Source: an uncultured Oscillospiraceae bacterium
GTDB taxonomy: Bacteria > Bacillota > Clostridia > Oscillospirales > Oscillospiraceae
Length of the DNA: 64,000 bases
Direction of reading: 5' to 3'
Assembly: GCA_934572335.1 (NCBI GenBank)
Contig: CAKTKU010000003.1
Coordinates: 62,001-126,000 of the forward strand
Part shown: piece after piece, positions 17,486 to 27,650 of the stretch
Numbering within the stretch: the stretch's first letter is position 1
How the letters are laid out: every line of letters begins with the position of its first letter
Position numbers and translations under genes: made by a program
The notes under the pieces: model-generated
What the model was told of the DNA's origin: nothing
Database searches by the model: none
Seen by the model: the letters and a program-made list of their open reading frames with translations, nothing else

Positions 17486-17512
17486 AAAAAGCCGCCCGGT
17501 GGGCGGCTTTTT
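17486..17512. terminator. Bidirectional terminator
   Basis: GCCGCCC (17491-17497) and GGGCGGC (17501-17507) form a stem with A and T runs on both sides. It ends the lysine ABC operon from the left and the long glycosyltransferase unit from the right. Confidence 0.92.
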
Positions 17513-17521
17513 TGACCCTTT

Positions 17522-19036
17522 TCAGCTCAGCTTTATGACGAGCCGGTTCTCATCCGGCAGATATTTTATCGACCCCTCGTCGGGATAGCACGGCATCTCG
17601 TTGTACCACCGGCAGTTGAGTATAGTGTCCTCGCGGTACATATAGAGGTCAAGCCCGAGGTAATACTTTATAAAATCAACGCGGGTGTAGGTGTTGACAA
17701 GATCCTCATTCGCGCCTGTGAAGTCGCCGGTGTCCATCTCCTCCGTGAAGTGGGTCAGCCCGCTCTGCACATCGCCCACGATGTCCACCACCGTGAAGCG
17801 GCTGAAATTGGGGTTATCCATGACCTCCGCCATGAGGGCATTATAGAACGAGAAGGCGTTTTCATACTCAAGATACATCTTGAGATACACCTTGTTCGCG
17901 AAGAACACGTTCGACACGATTATCGCGGCCACCGCGAGCGCCGTTACCGCGCGGGCGGCACGCGAAGCGGGCTTTTTCTCCCCTGCCGACGCCTCGACTG
18001 CCACCGCGGTCAGCACATAAAACGACACGAACGAGAACATCACGAGCGTGTGGATAATATCCGCGGAGGCGATGAGATACATGCAGTTGACGCTCAGCGG
18101 GTAGAGCGCCAGCAGCACCAGCAGCAGCGCAGTACGGCGCGCGTCCTTTGCGCGCACGATGCAGGTGACGGCTGCATACACCACCGCGAGCGCGCAGATT
18201 ATGTGCGCCGCCATGGAGATGCCGGAGTTGACAAAACCGAAGTTGCCGGAGATGAATATCCCGACGAACGATGAGTACGCCGCGAGGAGGCTGCGCCCTA
18301 TGCCGATGCTCGCCGTGACCTCGTATTCCTGATACCCGGAGGCGGAAAGGCTCTCGACAATGAGCGTGACGAGATAATATATCCCCAGCGCCGCCGCCAG
18401 AAGCACCAGCAGCGTTATCCCCCGGCGCAGCACCTTCTTCGCGTCTCCGCCGCAGAGCAGTGCCTTTATCAGCCATACCACGCACAGGCTCGCCGCGAGG
18501 GCGATGTAAGCCTGATATATCCCCAGCGCGAACGCCAGCAGCACAACGCCCTGCACGCACCGCCGCCATCCGCCGCGCGCGAACAGGCGCACGGAAATAA
18601 CGGCGAGGAGGATCGCCAGCGCGTAGGGCGCACTTGTGAACATATAGCAGAAGTTGCCCGTGAGTGCGGGGAACGCCGCCACAGCGCCGCCGAGCAGCAC
18701 CTGCGCCATGCGTCCTCTTATCTCAAAGCAGTCGACTATCACGCACACCGCCGCCGCGATGAGCAGCAGCCCTATAACGCCGTATATCCACGGCATGGAC
18801 ACGTCCGGAAACAGAAGCTTCGTCGCCTCTAGCCCCCAGCGCCCGGAGGTCAGCGTCGCGCCCTTGGAAAAGAGCGCGGTGGTCTCGTCCGCGTTGAGGA
18901 GCTTGTTTGTGAAGGCGTACATGTGCGCGAGAAAGCCCGCGATGAGCGTCGCCGCGAGAGGCACGGCATACCTCCGCGCGGCACCGGCGAGGGCGAGCGC
19001 GCCGCGCTCGCATATGGAGAGGTTTTTATTCTTCAT
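17522..19036 (-). CDS. Glucosyltransferase II-family membrane protein, copy 4
   Basis: A 504-residue polytopic protein (about 10-12 membrane segments) of the Gtr type II glucosyltransferase domain family, GT-C-like enzymes that use a lipid-linked sugar to decorate surface glycans. Family landmarks shared with three paralogues in this locus are LLNADETTALFSKG (the acidic NADE motif, about residue 48), SGRWGLEA, PDVSMPWIYGV, YMFTSAPYALA, LGIYQAYIALAA and the C-terminal LKMYLEYENAFSFYNALM followed by a soluble part. It is the last gene of the unit, 13 bases after copy 3. The exact sugar and acceptor are unknown. Confidence 0.82.
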   Translation of the reverse strand: MKNKNLSICERGALALAGAARRYAVPLAATLIAGFLAHMYAFTNKLLNADETTALFSKGATLTSGRWGLEATKLLFPDVSMPWIYGVIGLLLIAAAVCVIVDCFEIRGRMAQVLLGGAVAAFPALTGNFCYMFTSAPYALAILLAVISVRLFARGGWRRCVQGVVLLAFALGIYQAYIALAASLCVVWLIKALLCGGDAKKVLRRGITLLVLLAAALGIYYLVTLIVESLSASGYQEYEVTASIGIGRSLLAAYSSFVGIFISGNFGFVNSGISMAAHIICALAVVYAAVTCIVRAKDARRTALLLVLLALYPLSVNCMYLIASADIIHTLVMFSFVSFYVLTAVAVEASAGEKKPASRAARAVTALAVAAIIVSNVFFANKVYLKMYLEYENAFSFYNALMAEVMDNPNFSRFTVVDIVGDVQSGLTHFTEEMDTGDFTGANEDLVNTYTRVDFIKYYLGLDLYMYREDTILNCRWYNEMPCYPDEGSIKYLPDENRLVIKLS

Positions 19037-19049
19037 CTTCTTCCCATCC

Positions 19050-20585
19050 TCAGCCCAGCTTCACGACGACATAGCCGTCAATCATTTTTATCGACCCGTA
19101 GTACGGGTACTCCGCCATATCCGCGAACTCCGCCGTTGCGGCGAGCGCATCGCACTCCTCCGCCGTCGCGAGCGGGACATTGCTGCCGAGATAGCGGCGG
19201 ATGAAGTTCTCGCGCGAGTAGGCATTAATGAGGCCGCGGCTCGGCCCCGTGATGTAGCCGAGGTCGATCTTGTCGTCAAAGGTCGTGACGGCGTTATCCT
19301 GTCGCCCGATGAGGGCGAGCTTCGTCCCGCTTTCAAAGCCCTCGGTGTTCTCTGCGCGTGAGAGAAGGATGGAGTAGAACGAATATGCGTTCTCGTATTC
19401 GAGGTACATTTCAAGGTATACCTCGTTTGCAAAGTACACATTCCCCAGCAGCACTACCGCGAGGATGACATATACCGCGTCCCGCGCCGCGCGCTGCCAC
19501 AGCGACGAGCCTCCCGCCAGATGCTCGGCGAGCATCGCCGCGAGGATGTACACCGCGATGAAGCTGTATATGACAAGCGTGTGGATCGAGTCCTTGCTCA
19601 TGGCGAGGAACATGCAGTTCACCGCCAGCGGCAGCAGCGCCGTCAGCACAAGCAGCAGCGCCCCCTCCGCCGCCGCGCCGCTGCGCAGCATTTTCACGGC
19701 GGCATACACCGTTCCCGCGGCGATAAGCGCCATGAGCACGATGTGCGCCCAGCGCGAAAGCTCACTCGTGATGAGGGCATACTCGCGGTAGGTGAAGTAA
19801 TAGACAAAGAAATCATACGCCGTGCGCACCCGGCCGAGTATCCCGGCGGAGTTTGCGTTCGTGCGGACATAGTCGTTGAACTCCGCCCCGGTGAGGGCGA
19901 ACACCACAAGCGTCACCGCCGCGTACACCGCAAGCGCGGCGACGAGCAGCGCGAGCGCGCGCAGAAGATAACGTACAATTGACTTGAAGCGCTGCTCCCC
20001 GTCGAGGCATAGCCGCACCGCGTACAGCAGCATAAGGCTCGCCGTGAGGGCGATATACGCCTGATATATCCCCAGCGACAGCGTGAGCAGCACCGCCGCG
20101 GCGATGAAGCCCCATCTGCCGCCGCGGCAGGTGAGATACGCCGCCAGCACGGCAAAGAGGAACGCCAGCGCGTAGGGCGCGCTTGTGAACATGAAGCAGA
20201 ATGTCCCCGTCTGGGAGGGAAACGCCGCGATCATCCCCGCCAGCAGCACGCGCATCAGCGGGCTTTTTATCTCAAAAAGCCGCACGATCAGACACACGGA
20301 CACCGCCAGCAGCACAAGGCTCACTAGGCCATAGAGCCACGGCATGGAGTAATCCGGGAAGATGAGCTTCACCGCCTCAAGCCCCCAGCGTCCGGAGGTC
20401 ACGGTCGCTCCCTTGCCGAAGAGGGATTCAATCTCGTCGGCATTGACGAGCTTATTTGCAAAGGCGAACATATGCGCCGCCAGCCCGAACGCAAGCGCCG
20501 CGAAAAACGGCAGCCGGTCGCGCGCCGTGCACTGCCAAGCGCGCTTCAACGCGCGCTCCAGCGGGGTCAGGTCACTTTTTCCCAC
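19050..20585 (-). CDS. Glucosyltransferase II-family membrane protein, copy 3
   Basis: Paralogue of the neighbouring copies with LVNADEIESLFGKG, SGRWGLEAVKLIFPDYSMPW, YMFTSAPYALAFL, LGIYQAYIALTA and LEMYLEYENAYSFYSILLS. I place the start at the GTG at 20585 (511 residues), because AAGGAG stands about nine bases before it; the outer ATG at 20633 would create a 62-base overlap with the upstream gene and has no ribosome binding site. Multi-pass membrane protein; the C-terminal 110 residues are predicted soluble. Confidence 0.8.
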   Translation of the reverse strand: MGKSDLTPLERALKRAWQCTARDRLPFFAALAFGLAAHMFAFANKLVNADEIESLFGKGATVTSGRWGLEAVKLIFPDYSMPWLYGLVSLVLLAVSVCLIVRLFEIKSPLMRVLLAGMIAAFPSQTGTFCFMFTSAPYALAFLFAVLAAYLTCRGGRWGFIAAAVLLTLSLGIYQAYIALTASLMLLYAVRLCLDGEQRFKSIVRYLLRALALLVAALAVYAAVTLVVFALTGAEFNDYVRTNANSAGILGRVRTAYDFFVYYFTYREYALITSELSRWAHIVLMALIAAGTVYAAVKMLRSGAAAEGALLLVLTALLPLAVNCMFLAMSKDSIHTLVIYSFIAVYILAAMLAEHLAGGSSLWQRAARDAVYVILAVVLLGNVYFANEVYLEMYLEYENAYSFYSILLSRAENTEGFESGTKLALIGRQDNAVTTFDDKIDLGYITGPSRGLINAYSRENFIRRYLGSNVPLATAEECDALAATAEFADMAEYPYYGSIKMIDGYVVVKLG

Positions 20586-22131
20586 GGCTCTCGCTCCTTT
20601 CCGCCGCAAAATCCGACAGGCGTATGAACCCATACGCCGCCACGGGTATCATCATAATTATATAGCTCAAGGCATACTGCGACTTTGCCTCGAACAGCAG
20701 GTGGTACAGCAGCCCGCCGAGGATAATGAGCGGAAAGAGCGCCGCCTTGATGTCTTTTTTGCGCCATAGCAGCACCAGCCCCAGCGTAAAGCCGAGGAAA
20801 ACAAGCTGCTGGAAGTAGTTCATCAGCTGGGTCAGGCGGCGGGCAAAGCGCTGGCATATAAGCTCATAGAGCTTACCTGGCTCACTGTAATTCTTGCGCA
20901 CCTGATTTGTCCACAGCCCCTGATACGTCGGTTCGTTCCACTGGCTGAGAAGCTTGCGGGAGAAAAAGCGCTCGCACTCGCGCGGATTCTGCCTGAAATA
21001 CTCCACGCGCGCGGCAATGGTCTCGCGCGCGGCTTCCGCCGTCGCGGCGGGGTCGTACCCCGTGGCGGCATACACATCGGTGGTGTAAGCGCGCTCGTAC
21101 CAGCCGGAGCAGCTCTTCCCCTCGCTCACGCCCATCGCCATCCAGCAAAGGCGCGGCACGCCGCCGCCGTAGTCATTTCCGCTGCGCCGCTCGTAAACGC
21201 GCTGCGGCATATCTTTCGCCGCGAGCACCGCCGCCACAGTCAGCGCGAGGCACAGTGCCGACTTCCACCCCGGCTTTTTCACCAGCAGCACGAGCCACAC
21301 TATGACGAGCGCGATGAAGAAGATAAGGCAGTTGAGCTTGAGGCACACCGCGAGCGCCGTCAGCACGGCGCAGAGCGCGCCCTCCGCAATGCGCCCATTC
21401 TCATGAAAGCGCAGGAACGCCAGCACGGCGCACACGGCGCACGCGAAGCCCGGTATCGTGCCGTACATATACGTGGTGAACAGCACCCCCGGCAAAAAGA
21501 ACAGCAGCAGCACCGCCGTTATCTTCTGCACGGCGGCGTTTTTTGTTATATGCCCTGTGCAGGCGATCACCGCGGCGTAGCTCACCGCGAGATACACAAC
21601 GTTCAGCCCCTGCAGCACAAGCGCGGAGAACCCCTCCGGCGCATTCGGCAGCACAAGGTTGAACGCGCGGAATACAAGCTCCTCATACAGCACAAAGCCG
21701 AACTGATACGGGAAGAATGTGAAGTATTCCTTGTAGTAGCTGAAATCCCCCTGCGCCGCCTGCCGGGCAAAGAACGTCACCACATATGAGTCCTCCGACG
21801 GCTGGAGCTTTGCCGAGCACACGAACGCCAGCCCGAACACCAGCACCCACGCCGTCAGCACCGCCGTCACGCGCCGGACGCTGATATGCTCCAGCATGCG
21901 GCGGAGGATGTACACCGCCGCCGTGCATATGGCGAGCACAATGGCGTTGAGGAAGAAGTTATCGTAGTTGAAGCTGACGATCTCACCGCCGACACCGCCG
22001 GTACTCATCCCGGTCGTGCGGATGAGCGACATCGGCAGCAAAAACGCCATGAATGCCAGCGTCAGCGCAAGCACTATCCCGGCGCATATTCTGCTGAATC
22101 TATTCTGTTTTCCGTCCGCTCTCCCGCTCAC
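20572..22131 (-). CDS. GT-C-type membrane glycosyltransferase (GT39-like)
   Basis: A 519-residue polytopic protein with a different sequence from the four glucosyltransferase II copies around it. It looks like a GT-C-fold mannosyltransferase-like protein: LQPSEDSYVVTFFARQAAQ in the first outside loop, then YKEYFTFFPYQFGFVLYEEL, and a C-terminal soluble part. GTG start with GGGGGAGC about six bases upstream. It sits between copies 2 and 3 and overlaps the start of copy 3 by 14 bases, so it belongs to the same transcript. Donor and acceptor are unknown. Confidence 0.72.
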   Translation of the reverse strand: MSGRADGKQNRFSRICAGIVLALTLAFMAFLLPMSLIRTTGMSTGGVGGEIVSFNYDNFFLNAIVLAICTAAVYILRRMLEHISVRRVTAVLTAWVLVFGLAFVCSAKLQPSEDSYVVTFFARQAAQGDFSYYKEYFTFFPYQFGFVLYEELVFRAFNLVLPNAPEGFSALVLQGLNVVYLAVSYAAVIACTGHITKNAAVQKITAVLLLFFLPGVLFTTYMYGTIPGFACAVCAVLAFLRFHENGRIAEGALCAVLTALAVCLKLNCLIFFIALVIVWLVLLVKKPGWKSALCLALTVAAVLAAKDMPQRVYERRSGNDYGGGVPRLCWMAMGVSEGKSCSGWYERAYTTDVYAATGYDPAATAEAARETIAARVEYFRQNPRECERFFSRKLLSQWNEPTYQGLWTNQVRKNYSEPGKLYELICQRFARRLTQLMNYFQQLVFLGFTLGLVLLWRKKDIKAALFPLIILGGLLYHLLFEAKSQYALSYIIMMIPVAAYGFIRLSDFAAERSESRGKK

Positions 22132-22195
22132 TCTTGCTCCCCCGGATGGTTATCTTTTTATGTATCTCTATCAATCAAACTTTAATATAGTGTTT

Positions 22196-23731
22196 TTATT
22201 CGAGCTTTACAATAATGCTTTCGCCGCGCTTTATAATGGAGCCCTCCGCCGGGAATGCCGACATAGTGCTGTACAACTCCATAAATGTCTCATCGGGATC
22301 AAAGCCGAAATCCACATTCCGAACGTTCACATCCTCCACGTACTCATCAAGTCCAAGGTAATCGTGCAGGAGGCGATCCCGGCTGTATATACTGATGACC
22401 TCATCGCGCACAGCAGGAATATTCCACATACTTATTTCCGGCACACAGTATATCGCGCCGGATGCTCTCCCTGCAAGCACTATCTGCTCTCCGCCCGTAT
22501 ACTCCGGAAGCGCCTTGATGCGCGAGACAAGCTGCTGACACAGCCCGTAGCTCTCCTCGTATACAAGCCTCTGCTTGAGAAACACCATGTTGGAAAACAC
22601 CGTGTTCACGCAAACTAGAAGCGCGAGCAGCACAGCCGAGGCGTCGCGTACCGCGCCGCCGTATTTCGGCAATCTGACACTGTCCGCAAGCGAGGCGAAA
22701 ATCACATACAACACATAAAAGCTGAAATACTCCACCGTGTGCTGTCCCGGCGTCACAGCGGCAAGGCAGTTGACACTCAGCGGATATATCATCACGAGCA
22801 GCGCCAACAGTATGCGCTTGCCCCAGTCTATTTTCCTGACGAACGCATACAGGCATGTCAGCGCCGTTATCCCTGCCAGCAGAAGGTGCAGCAGACGGGA
22901 AAAACGCGATGGCACGAAAAGCAGATACCGGTACATGATGCCCTTGAAAAAGAGATCATACGCATTGCGCAGCCCTCCGAGTCCCTCAAAGGTGATAGAT
23001 GCGGCAGCATATGCGTTGTACTCTGTCGCCGTTAGCGTCATAACGAGCTTGTTGACCACAAAATACAACGCAAGTCCACCCGCCAGCACAGCGAGACACC
23101 ATATGCCGCCCCGGAGCATACGCTGCCAGCTCCACTCGCGATCCATTGCTCTTCTTATGAGATACGCCACAAACAGCCCGCTCGCAAGCGAGACATACGC
23201 CTGATAGATCCCCAGCGCCAACGCCAGCAGCACGATACCCGCCCAGCGTATGCGACTGCCATCGCGTAACGAGACACATACCGCAGACGTGACAAGCAGT
23301 ACCGCGAGCGCATACGACGCACTTGTAAACATATATGTAAATGTCATCGCCTGCACCGGGAAGCTCACGATCAGTCCGGCGAGGACGCACTGCAATATAC
23401 GCCCTTTTATCTCGAACGTGCAGATAATGACACAGGCGGACAGCGTCAGTATCATGACGGCGATGACGCCGTATATCCACGGCATGGACACATCCGGGAA
23501 TATGCAGCTCGTCAGCGCGAGCGCCCAGCGCCCGGAGGAGAGTGTCGCACCCTTGCTGAAAAGATACTCCAGCTCATCCGCGTTGACAAACTTATTGGTG
23601 AAAGCATAGAGGTTTGCCGCAAGCCCGAACACGAAGCCTGTGATAAGCGGCAGCTTATATTCCGCCGCGAGCGCCAATATCCGCGCGCCGCCGCGCTCAA
23701 ATAATGCCGACTTATTCTGCAATGCTCTCAC
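22196..23731 (-). CDS. Glucosyltransferase II-family membrane protein, copy 2
   Basis: 511 residues with FVNADELEYLFSKGATLSSG, RWALALTSCIFPDVSMPW, YMFTSASYALAVLL, LGIYQAYVSLAS and a C-terminal soluble part containing YSRDRLLHDYLGLDEY. It is visibly more AT-rich and uses more A/T-ending codons than copies 1, 3 and 4, which suggests a separate origin. The start may be the GTG at 23731, but the Shine-Dalgarno AAGGGG fits better with a TTG at 23722. Confidence 0.8.
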   Translation of the reverse strand: MRALQNKSALFERGGARILALAAEYKLPLITGFVFGLAANLYAFTNKFVNADELEYLFSKGATLSSGRWALALTSCIFPDVSMPWIYGVIAVMILTLSACVIICTFEIKGRILQCVLAGLIVSFPVQAMTFTYMFTSASYALAVLLVTSAVCVSLRDGSRIRWAGIVLLALALGIYQAYVSLASGLFVAYLIRRAMDREWSWQRMLRGGIWCLAVLAGGLALYFVVNKLVMTLTATEYNAYAAASITFEGLGGLRNAYDLFFKGIMYRYLLFVPSRFSRLLHLLLAGITALTCLYAFVRKIDWGKRILLALLVMIYPLSVNCLAAVTPGQHTVEYFSFYVLYVIFASLADSVRLPKYGGAVRDASAVLLALLVCVNTVFSNMVFLKQRLVYEESYGLCQQLVSRIKALPEYTGGEQIVLAGRASGAIYCVPEISMWNIPAVRDEVISIYSRDRLLHDYLGLDEYVEDVNVRNVDFGFDPDETFMELYSTMSAFPAEGSIIKRGESIIVKLE

Positions 23732-23753
23732 TCCCCTTCTTTTATCTTTCTCC

Positions 23754-25238
23754 CTACCCCAGCTTCACGACGACAAAATCGCCGATGCATTTCACCGACC
23801 CGTCGTAGGGGTATATGGGCATATCCTCGATCTCCGCCGCCGCGCCGGACGCATCCCACTGCGCCCAGTCAAATGTCGGCGGGTCGAAGCCCGCGTAATA
23901 CGTCAGAAAATCACTGCGGCTGTACACATTGATCAGCCCCTCCATTATTCCCACGAGGTCGGAGGTGTCGATCTCATCCGCCGCGTGCAGCAGCTCGTGC
24001 GCGTCGCCCGTGAGCAGTACCATCGTCCCCTCGCCGTAGCCGGGCGCCGCCTTGACGCGCGCGGTCAGCTCGGAATAAAACGCATAGGCGTTTTCATATT
24101 CAAGCTTCATCTTGAGGTAGAGCCGGTTCGCGTACAGCACGTTGCACCCCACGATCACAGCGAGCGCCAGCGCCAGCACGTCCCGCGCGGGAGCGTGGCG
24201 GCGCGACATCAGGCTCTCCGCCGCGACAGCGGCGAGGATATACACCGCCGTGAAGCTGTAGAGCATGAGCGTGTGCCGCTGGGCAGAGATGACATAGAGG
24301 CAGTTCACCCCAAGCGGCAGCAGCGCCAGCAGCACCGCCGCCAGCACCGCGCGCGCCCTCTGCGGTCTGTCCTTGATAAACCACAGCACGAGTTCCGCAC
24401 CGACGACCGCGAGGCACAGATAGTGCATGAGCTTTGACGCACCCGGCGCGACGAGGTGATAATACCCCCGGTAAAAGTACCCCAGGAACGCCGTATACGC
24501 CACGCGCAGCCCAAAAAGCATTGATTTTATATCCGTCTGGAAGCTCGCGTCGGCATAGGAGTTATACTGCGTATGCGCCGCGAGCATTACGATCTTATTA
24601 ATTGCAAAATACGCCGCAAGAGACAGCGCGAGGTACGCCGCGCATGTCACGCCGCAGCGGACGATGCGCCGCACGTCCCACTCCCCGTCGAGCGTGCGCT
24701 TGAGAAGATACACCACGCACCAGCTCGCCGCGACGGAGAGATACGCCTGATATATCCCCAGCGACAGTGCCAGCATCGCGCATGACGCGGCATAGCGCCA
24801 GCGCCCCTCGCGGCACACGAGCACGTACACTGACCCCACCGCGAGCAGCACCGCCAGCGCATACGGGGCGCAAGTGAACATATAGCTGAACGTGACTATC
24901 TGCGACGGGAAGACGACGAGCAGCGCTCCCAGCAGCACCTGCCACAGCGTGCTTTTTATCTCAAAAATGCGCACCGTGAGGCATGCCGCCGCCGTCAGCA
25001 GCAAAAGCGAGAGCATGCCGTTTATCCACGGCATGGAGACGTCCGGGAATACATAGCTCGTCAAAGCGAGCGCCCAGCGCCCGGAGGAGATGGATTCGCC
25101 CTTGCCGAAAAGCCCGGCGATCTCATCAAGATTCAAAAGCTTATTCGTGAACACGAAGAGATATGCGGCAAGCCCCGCGGCAAACGCCGACACGGCGCAG
25201 GGCACATATCCCGCCGCGCGCTTCGTCGTTATATTCAC
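23754..25238 (-). CDS. Glucosyltransferase II-family membrane protein, copy 1
   Basis: 494 residues, first of four paralogues in the unit. LLNLDEIAGLFGKGESISSG (NLDE instead of NADE), RWALALTSYVFPDVSMPW, YMFTCAPYALAVLLAV, LGIYQAYLSVAA and LKMKLEYENAYAFYSELT mark the family. GTG start with GAGGAGG nine bases before it. The upstream GH13 gene ends 27 bases away. Confidence 0.82.
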   Translation of the reverse strand: MNITTKRAAGYVPCAVSAFAAGLAAYLFVFTNKLLNLDEIAGLFGKGESISSGRWALALTSYVFPDVSMPWINGMLSLLLLTAAACLTVRIFEIKSTLWQVLLGALLVVFPSQIVTFSYMFTCAPYALAVLLAVGSVYVLVCREGRWRYAASCAMLALSLGIYQAYLSVAASWCVVYLLKRTLDGEWDVRRIVRCGVTCAAYLALSLAAYFAINKIVMLAAHTQYNSYADASFQTDIKSMLFGLRVAYTAFLGYFYRGYYHLVAPGASKLMHYLCLAVVGAELVLWFIKDRPQRARAVLAAVLLALLPLGVNCLYVISAQRHTLMLYSFTAVYILAAVAAESLMSRRHAPARDVLALALAVIVGCNVLYANRLYLKMKLEYENAYAFYSELTARVKAAPGYGEGTMVLLTGDAHELLHAADEIDTSDLVGIMEGLINVYSRSDFLTYYAGFDPPTFDWAQWDASGAAAEIEDMPIYPYDGSVKCIGDFVVVKLG

Positions 25239-25265
25239 GGCTCCCGCCTCCTCTCATGCAAAGTT

Positions 25266-27650
25266 CTATTTGACTGCAAACAACTGTCCGCTGTGCGCGG
25301 CGACCGTGCCGGTATACACGCCGCACCCCGCCGCGGAGCAGTCCGCCGCGAAATCGCACACAGTGTCCCCGCGGTTGATGACCGCGAGATACGCGCCGTT
25401 TCGTGCGTCCGCGCCGAAAGCGTCTTTGCCGCCCACAATATAGCGCAGTATCATCAGCATGTCGGCATTTTCCGCCATGAACACAGCCTCGCCCGTGCTC
25501 ATCGCGTCCGCCGCGCGGCGCTCGCGGGCGAGATAGGCATAGTAATCGTGCAGCTCGCGCTCGCCCTCCCTGAACGGCTGGCGGTTGAACGGATCGCACA
25601 CGCCGCACATTCCCTGCTCGTCGCCGTAGTACACGCTCGGCACGCCGGGGACGGCGAACTGGATGAGCGCGCACAGGCGCTCCAGCTCCACGGCGCGGCG
25701 GAGCGCCGCGTCGGAAAACCACAGCTTCAGCTGTTCCTCACGGCTGAGGTCACGGATGTTAAAATCAACGCACAGCGCCGTGCGCAGACGGTCCACATCG
25801 TGCGTGCCCAGCAGGTTCATGAGCGAATAATACATTGGCTTGGGGTAATTCATCTGCTGCGCGATGAGGAAATCGCGCAGGGCGTAGGCGTCCATATGCC
25901 CGCGCGCGAAGGCGAGCACCGCGTTTCTGAACGGGTAGTTCATCACGCTGTCGAGCGAGCAGCCCAGCGCGTAGTTGCGCCGCTTGCCGTAGCTCTCTTT
26001 TATCACTGCATCCTCCCATACCTCGCCCAGTATGAGCGCGTCGGGCTTCTCCGCCTTGGCGGAAGCGCGGATGAGCGAAAGCGTCTCATCCGGCAGCTCA
26101 TCCGCGACGTCGAGCCGCCAGCCGGACGCGCCTCGGCGCAACCAGGTCTTCACAACGCTGTCGCGCCCGAGGATGACATAGTTCTCCCAGTCCTCGTTCA
26201 GCTCGTTGACCTCTGGCAGGTCCCTGAAGCCCCACCAGCAGCGGTATTCATCCGGGAAGTGCTTGAAATCGTACCAGTTATAAAACTCCGACTGCTCCCC
26301 CTGGCACGCGCCGACGGAGGGATAGTTGCCGTAGCGGTTGAAGTATATGCTGTCCGCCCCGGTGTGGGAGAACACGCCGTCTAGGATGATGCGTATGCCG
26401 CGCTCCGCCGCGGCGGCGCACAGGCGCTCGAAGTCCTCCTCCGTGCCGAGGATGGGGTCGGGGCGCATATAGTCGGATGCGTCGTAGCGGTGGTTCGAGC
26501 GCGCCTCAACGATGGGGTTGAGGTATATCACGCTTATGCCCAGCTCCTCAAGATAGCCGAGCTTCTGCTCTATGCCGCGCAGTGTGCCGCCGTAAAAATC
26601 ATCCGGGCTGTAATCGCGCTCAAAGGCGCGCGGCTGCCAGCGCACGGGCTCGTCGATGCTCGCGTGCAGCTCTGCCGTCTGCCCCAGCGCCTTGTGATAC
26701 TCCACGCCGCGCTCCGCCGTGCCGTCATCGGAGAAGGCGAAGCGGTCGGGGAAGATCTGATACATGATGCCGCGGCGAAACCACGCGGGCGTGTCGAAAT
26801 CCGCCGCCGCGACTGTCAGGCGGAAGCCGCCGCACTCGCGCCCGGAGATGCGCCCGATGAAGCCCGTCGCGTCCGGGCAGAGCCAGTGCGTGCCGTCGTC
26901 GGTCTCGATGCGGAAGAAGAACCACAGCGCCTGCGGCGCGTCGGGCGCGGTAAAGTACGCCGCGTAGTCCCGCCCCTCGCGCGCCATGGGGTATTCCGCG
27001 CGTCCCGCGTCGCCGTACACCGTGAGCGCCGCCGTGCGCACGCTGCCGCCGAGCACACGGAACGCGAGACGCACCGTCTCCCCGCAGCGCAGCGCGCCGC
27101 CGGGACGGCGGCAGGTATCCAGCCTGCTGTCAAACAGCACGGCAAGGCGGCACATCGCCGCCGAGCGCAGCAGACTGATTATGTGCGCGGTGCGCGGCTG
27201 GAGGGAATACATCTCATCCGTGCTCACCCCGTCCGCGCGTATATCCGCGCAGCAGTGCGCCGTGACGTTATACGCCACGTTCATCGCAAAGCCGCAGTCG
27301 TCCATCAGCAGACGCATAAGCTCCGGCGCGACGAGCGGGTTCGCGTCCGCGTAAAAGCACTCGCGCAGACGGTCGAGCGTGAGTCCGCGCCGCAGGCAGT
27401 CCTGCGCCGCGTGGTACGCCGTCGCCGCCGCGTCAAAATACTGCCGCGTGAGCGCGGGGCAGTCGGCGCTCTCCAAGAGCGCCGCAAGCTCCTCATCCCC
27501 GCCGGCGGCGCGCCAGCGCCCGTTTTCGAGGCGGGCGGTGACGGCGCGGCGGTTCTTATATTCTATTGAAAGGGCATAGTTCTCCGACCAGTGCTCGGCA
27601 TAGCTCCCGCCGAAGTATATGGTGTATTGAACGTCATTCAAAGCATGCAT
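25266..27650 (-). CDS. GH13 alpha-glycosidase (neopullulanase-like) with extra N-terminal domain
   Basis: Intracellular alpha-glucan hydrolase or branching-type enzyme, 794 residues, with no signal peptide. The GH13 conserved regions are DGVFSHTG (about 420), GWRLDVADEL with the nucleophile Asp (about 510), ILGEVWEDA with the acid/base Glu (about 540) and LLGTHDVDR (about 615). A CBM34-like beta domain (about 185-290) precedes the barrel. The first 180 or so residues match neither part and appear largely helical; I do not recognise them. It overlaps the end of glgA by 13 bases, so the pair is translated together and probably shapes or recycles glycogen. Confidence 0.87.
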   Translation of the reverse strand: MHALNDVQYTIYFGGSYAEHWSENYALSIEYKNRRAVTARLENGRWRAAGGDEELAALLESADCPALTRQYFDAAATAYHAAQDCLRRGLTLDRLRECFYADANPLVAPELMRLLMDDCGFAMNVAYNVTAHCCADIRADGVSTDEMYSLQPRTAHIISLLRSAAMCRLAVLFDSRLDTCRRPGGALRCGETVRLAFRVLGGSVRTAALTVYGDAGRAEYPMAREGRDYAAYFTAPDAPQALWFFFRIETDDGTHWLCPDATGFIGRISGRECGGFRLTVAAADFDTPAWFRRGIMYQIFPDRFAFSDDGTAERGVEYHKALGQTAELHASIDEPVRWQPRAFERDYSPDDFYGGTLRGIEQKLGYLEELGISVIYLNPIVEARSNHRYDASDYMRPDPILGTEEDFERLCAAAAERGIRIILDGVFSHTGADSIYFNRYGNYPSVGACQGEQSEFYNWYDFKHFPDEYRCWWGFRDLPEVNELNEDWENYVILGRDSVVKTWLRRGASGWRLDVADELPDETLSLIRASAKAEKPDALILGEVWEDAVIKESYGKRRNYALGCSLDSVMNYPFRNAVLAFARGHMDAYALRDFLIAQQMNYPKPMYYSLMNLLGTHDVDRLRTALCVDFNIRDLSREEQLKLWFSDAALRRAVELERLCALIQFAVPGVPSVYYGDEQGMCGVCDPFNRQPFREGERELHDYYAYLARERRAADAMSTGEAVFMAENADMLMILRYIVGGKDAFGADARNGAYLAVINRGDTVCDFAADCSAAGCGVYTGTVAAHSGQLFAVK

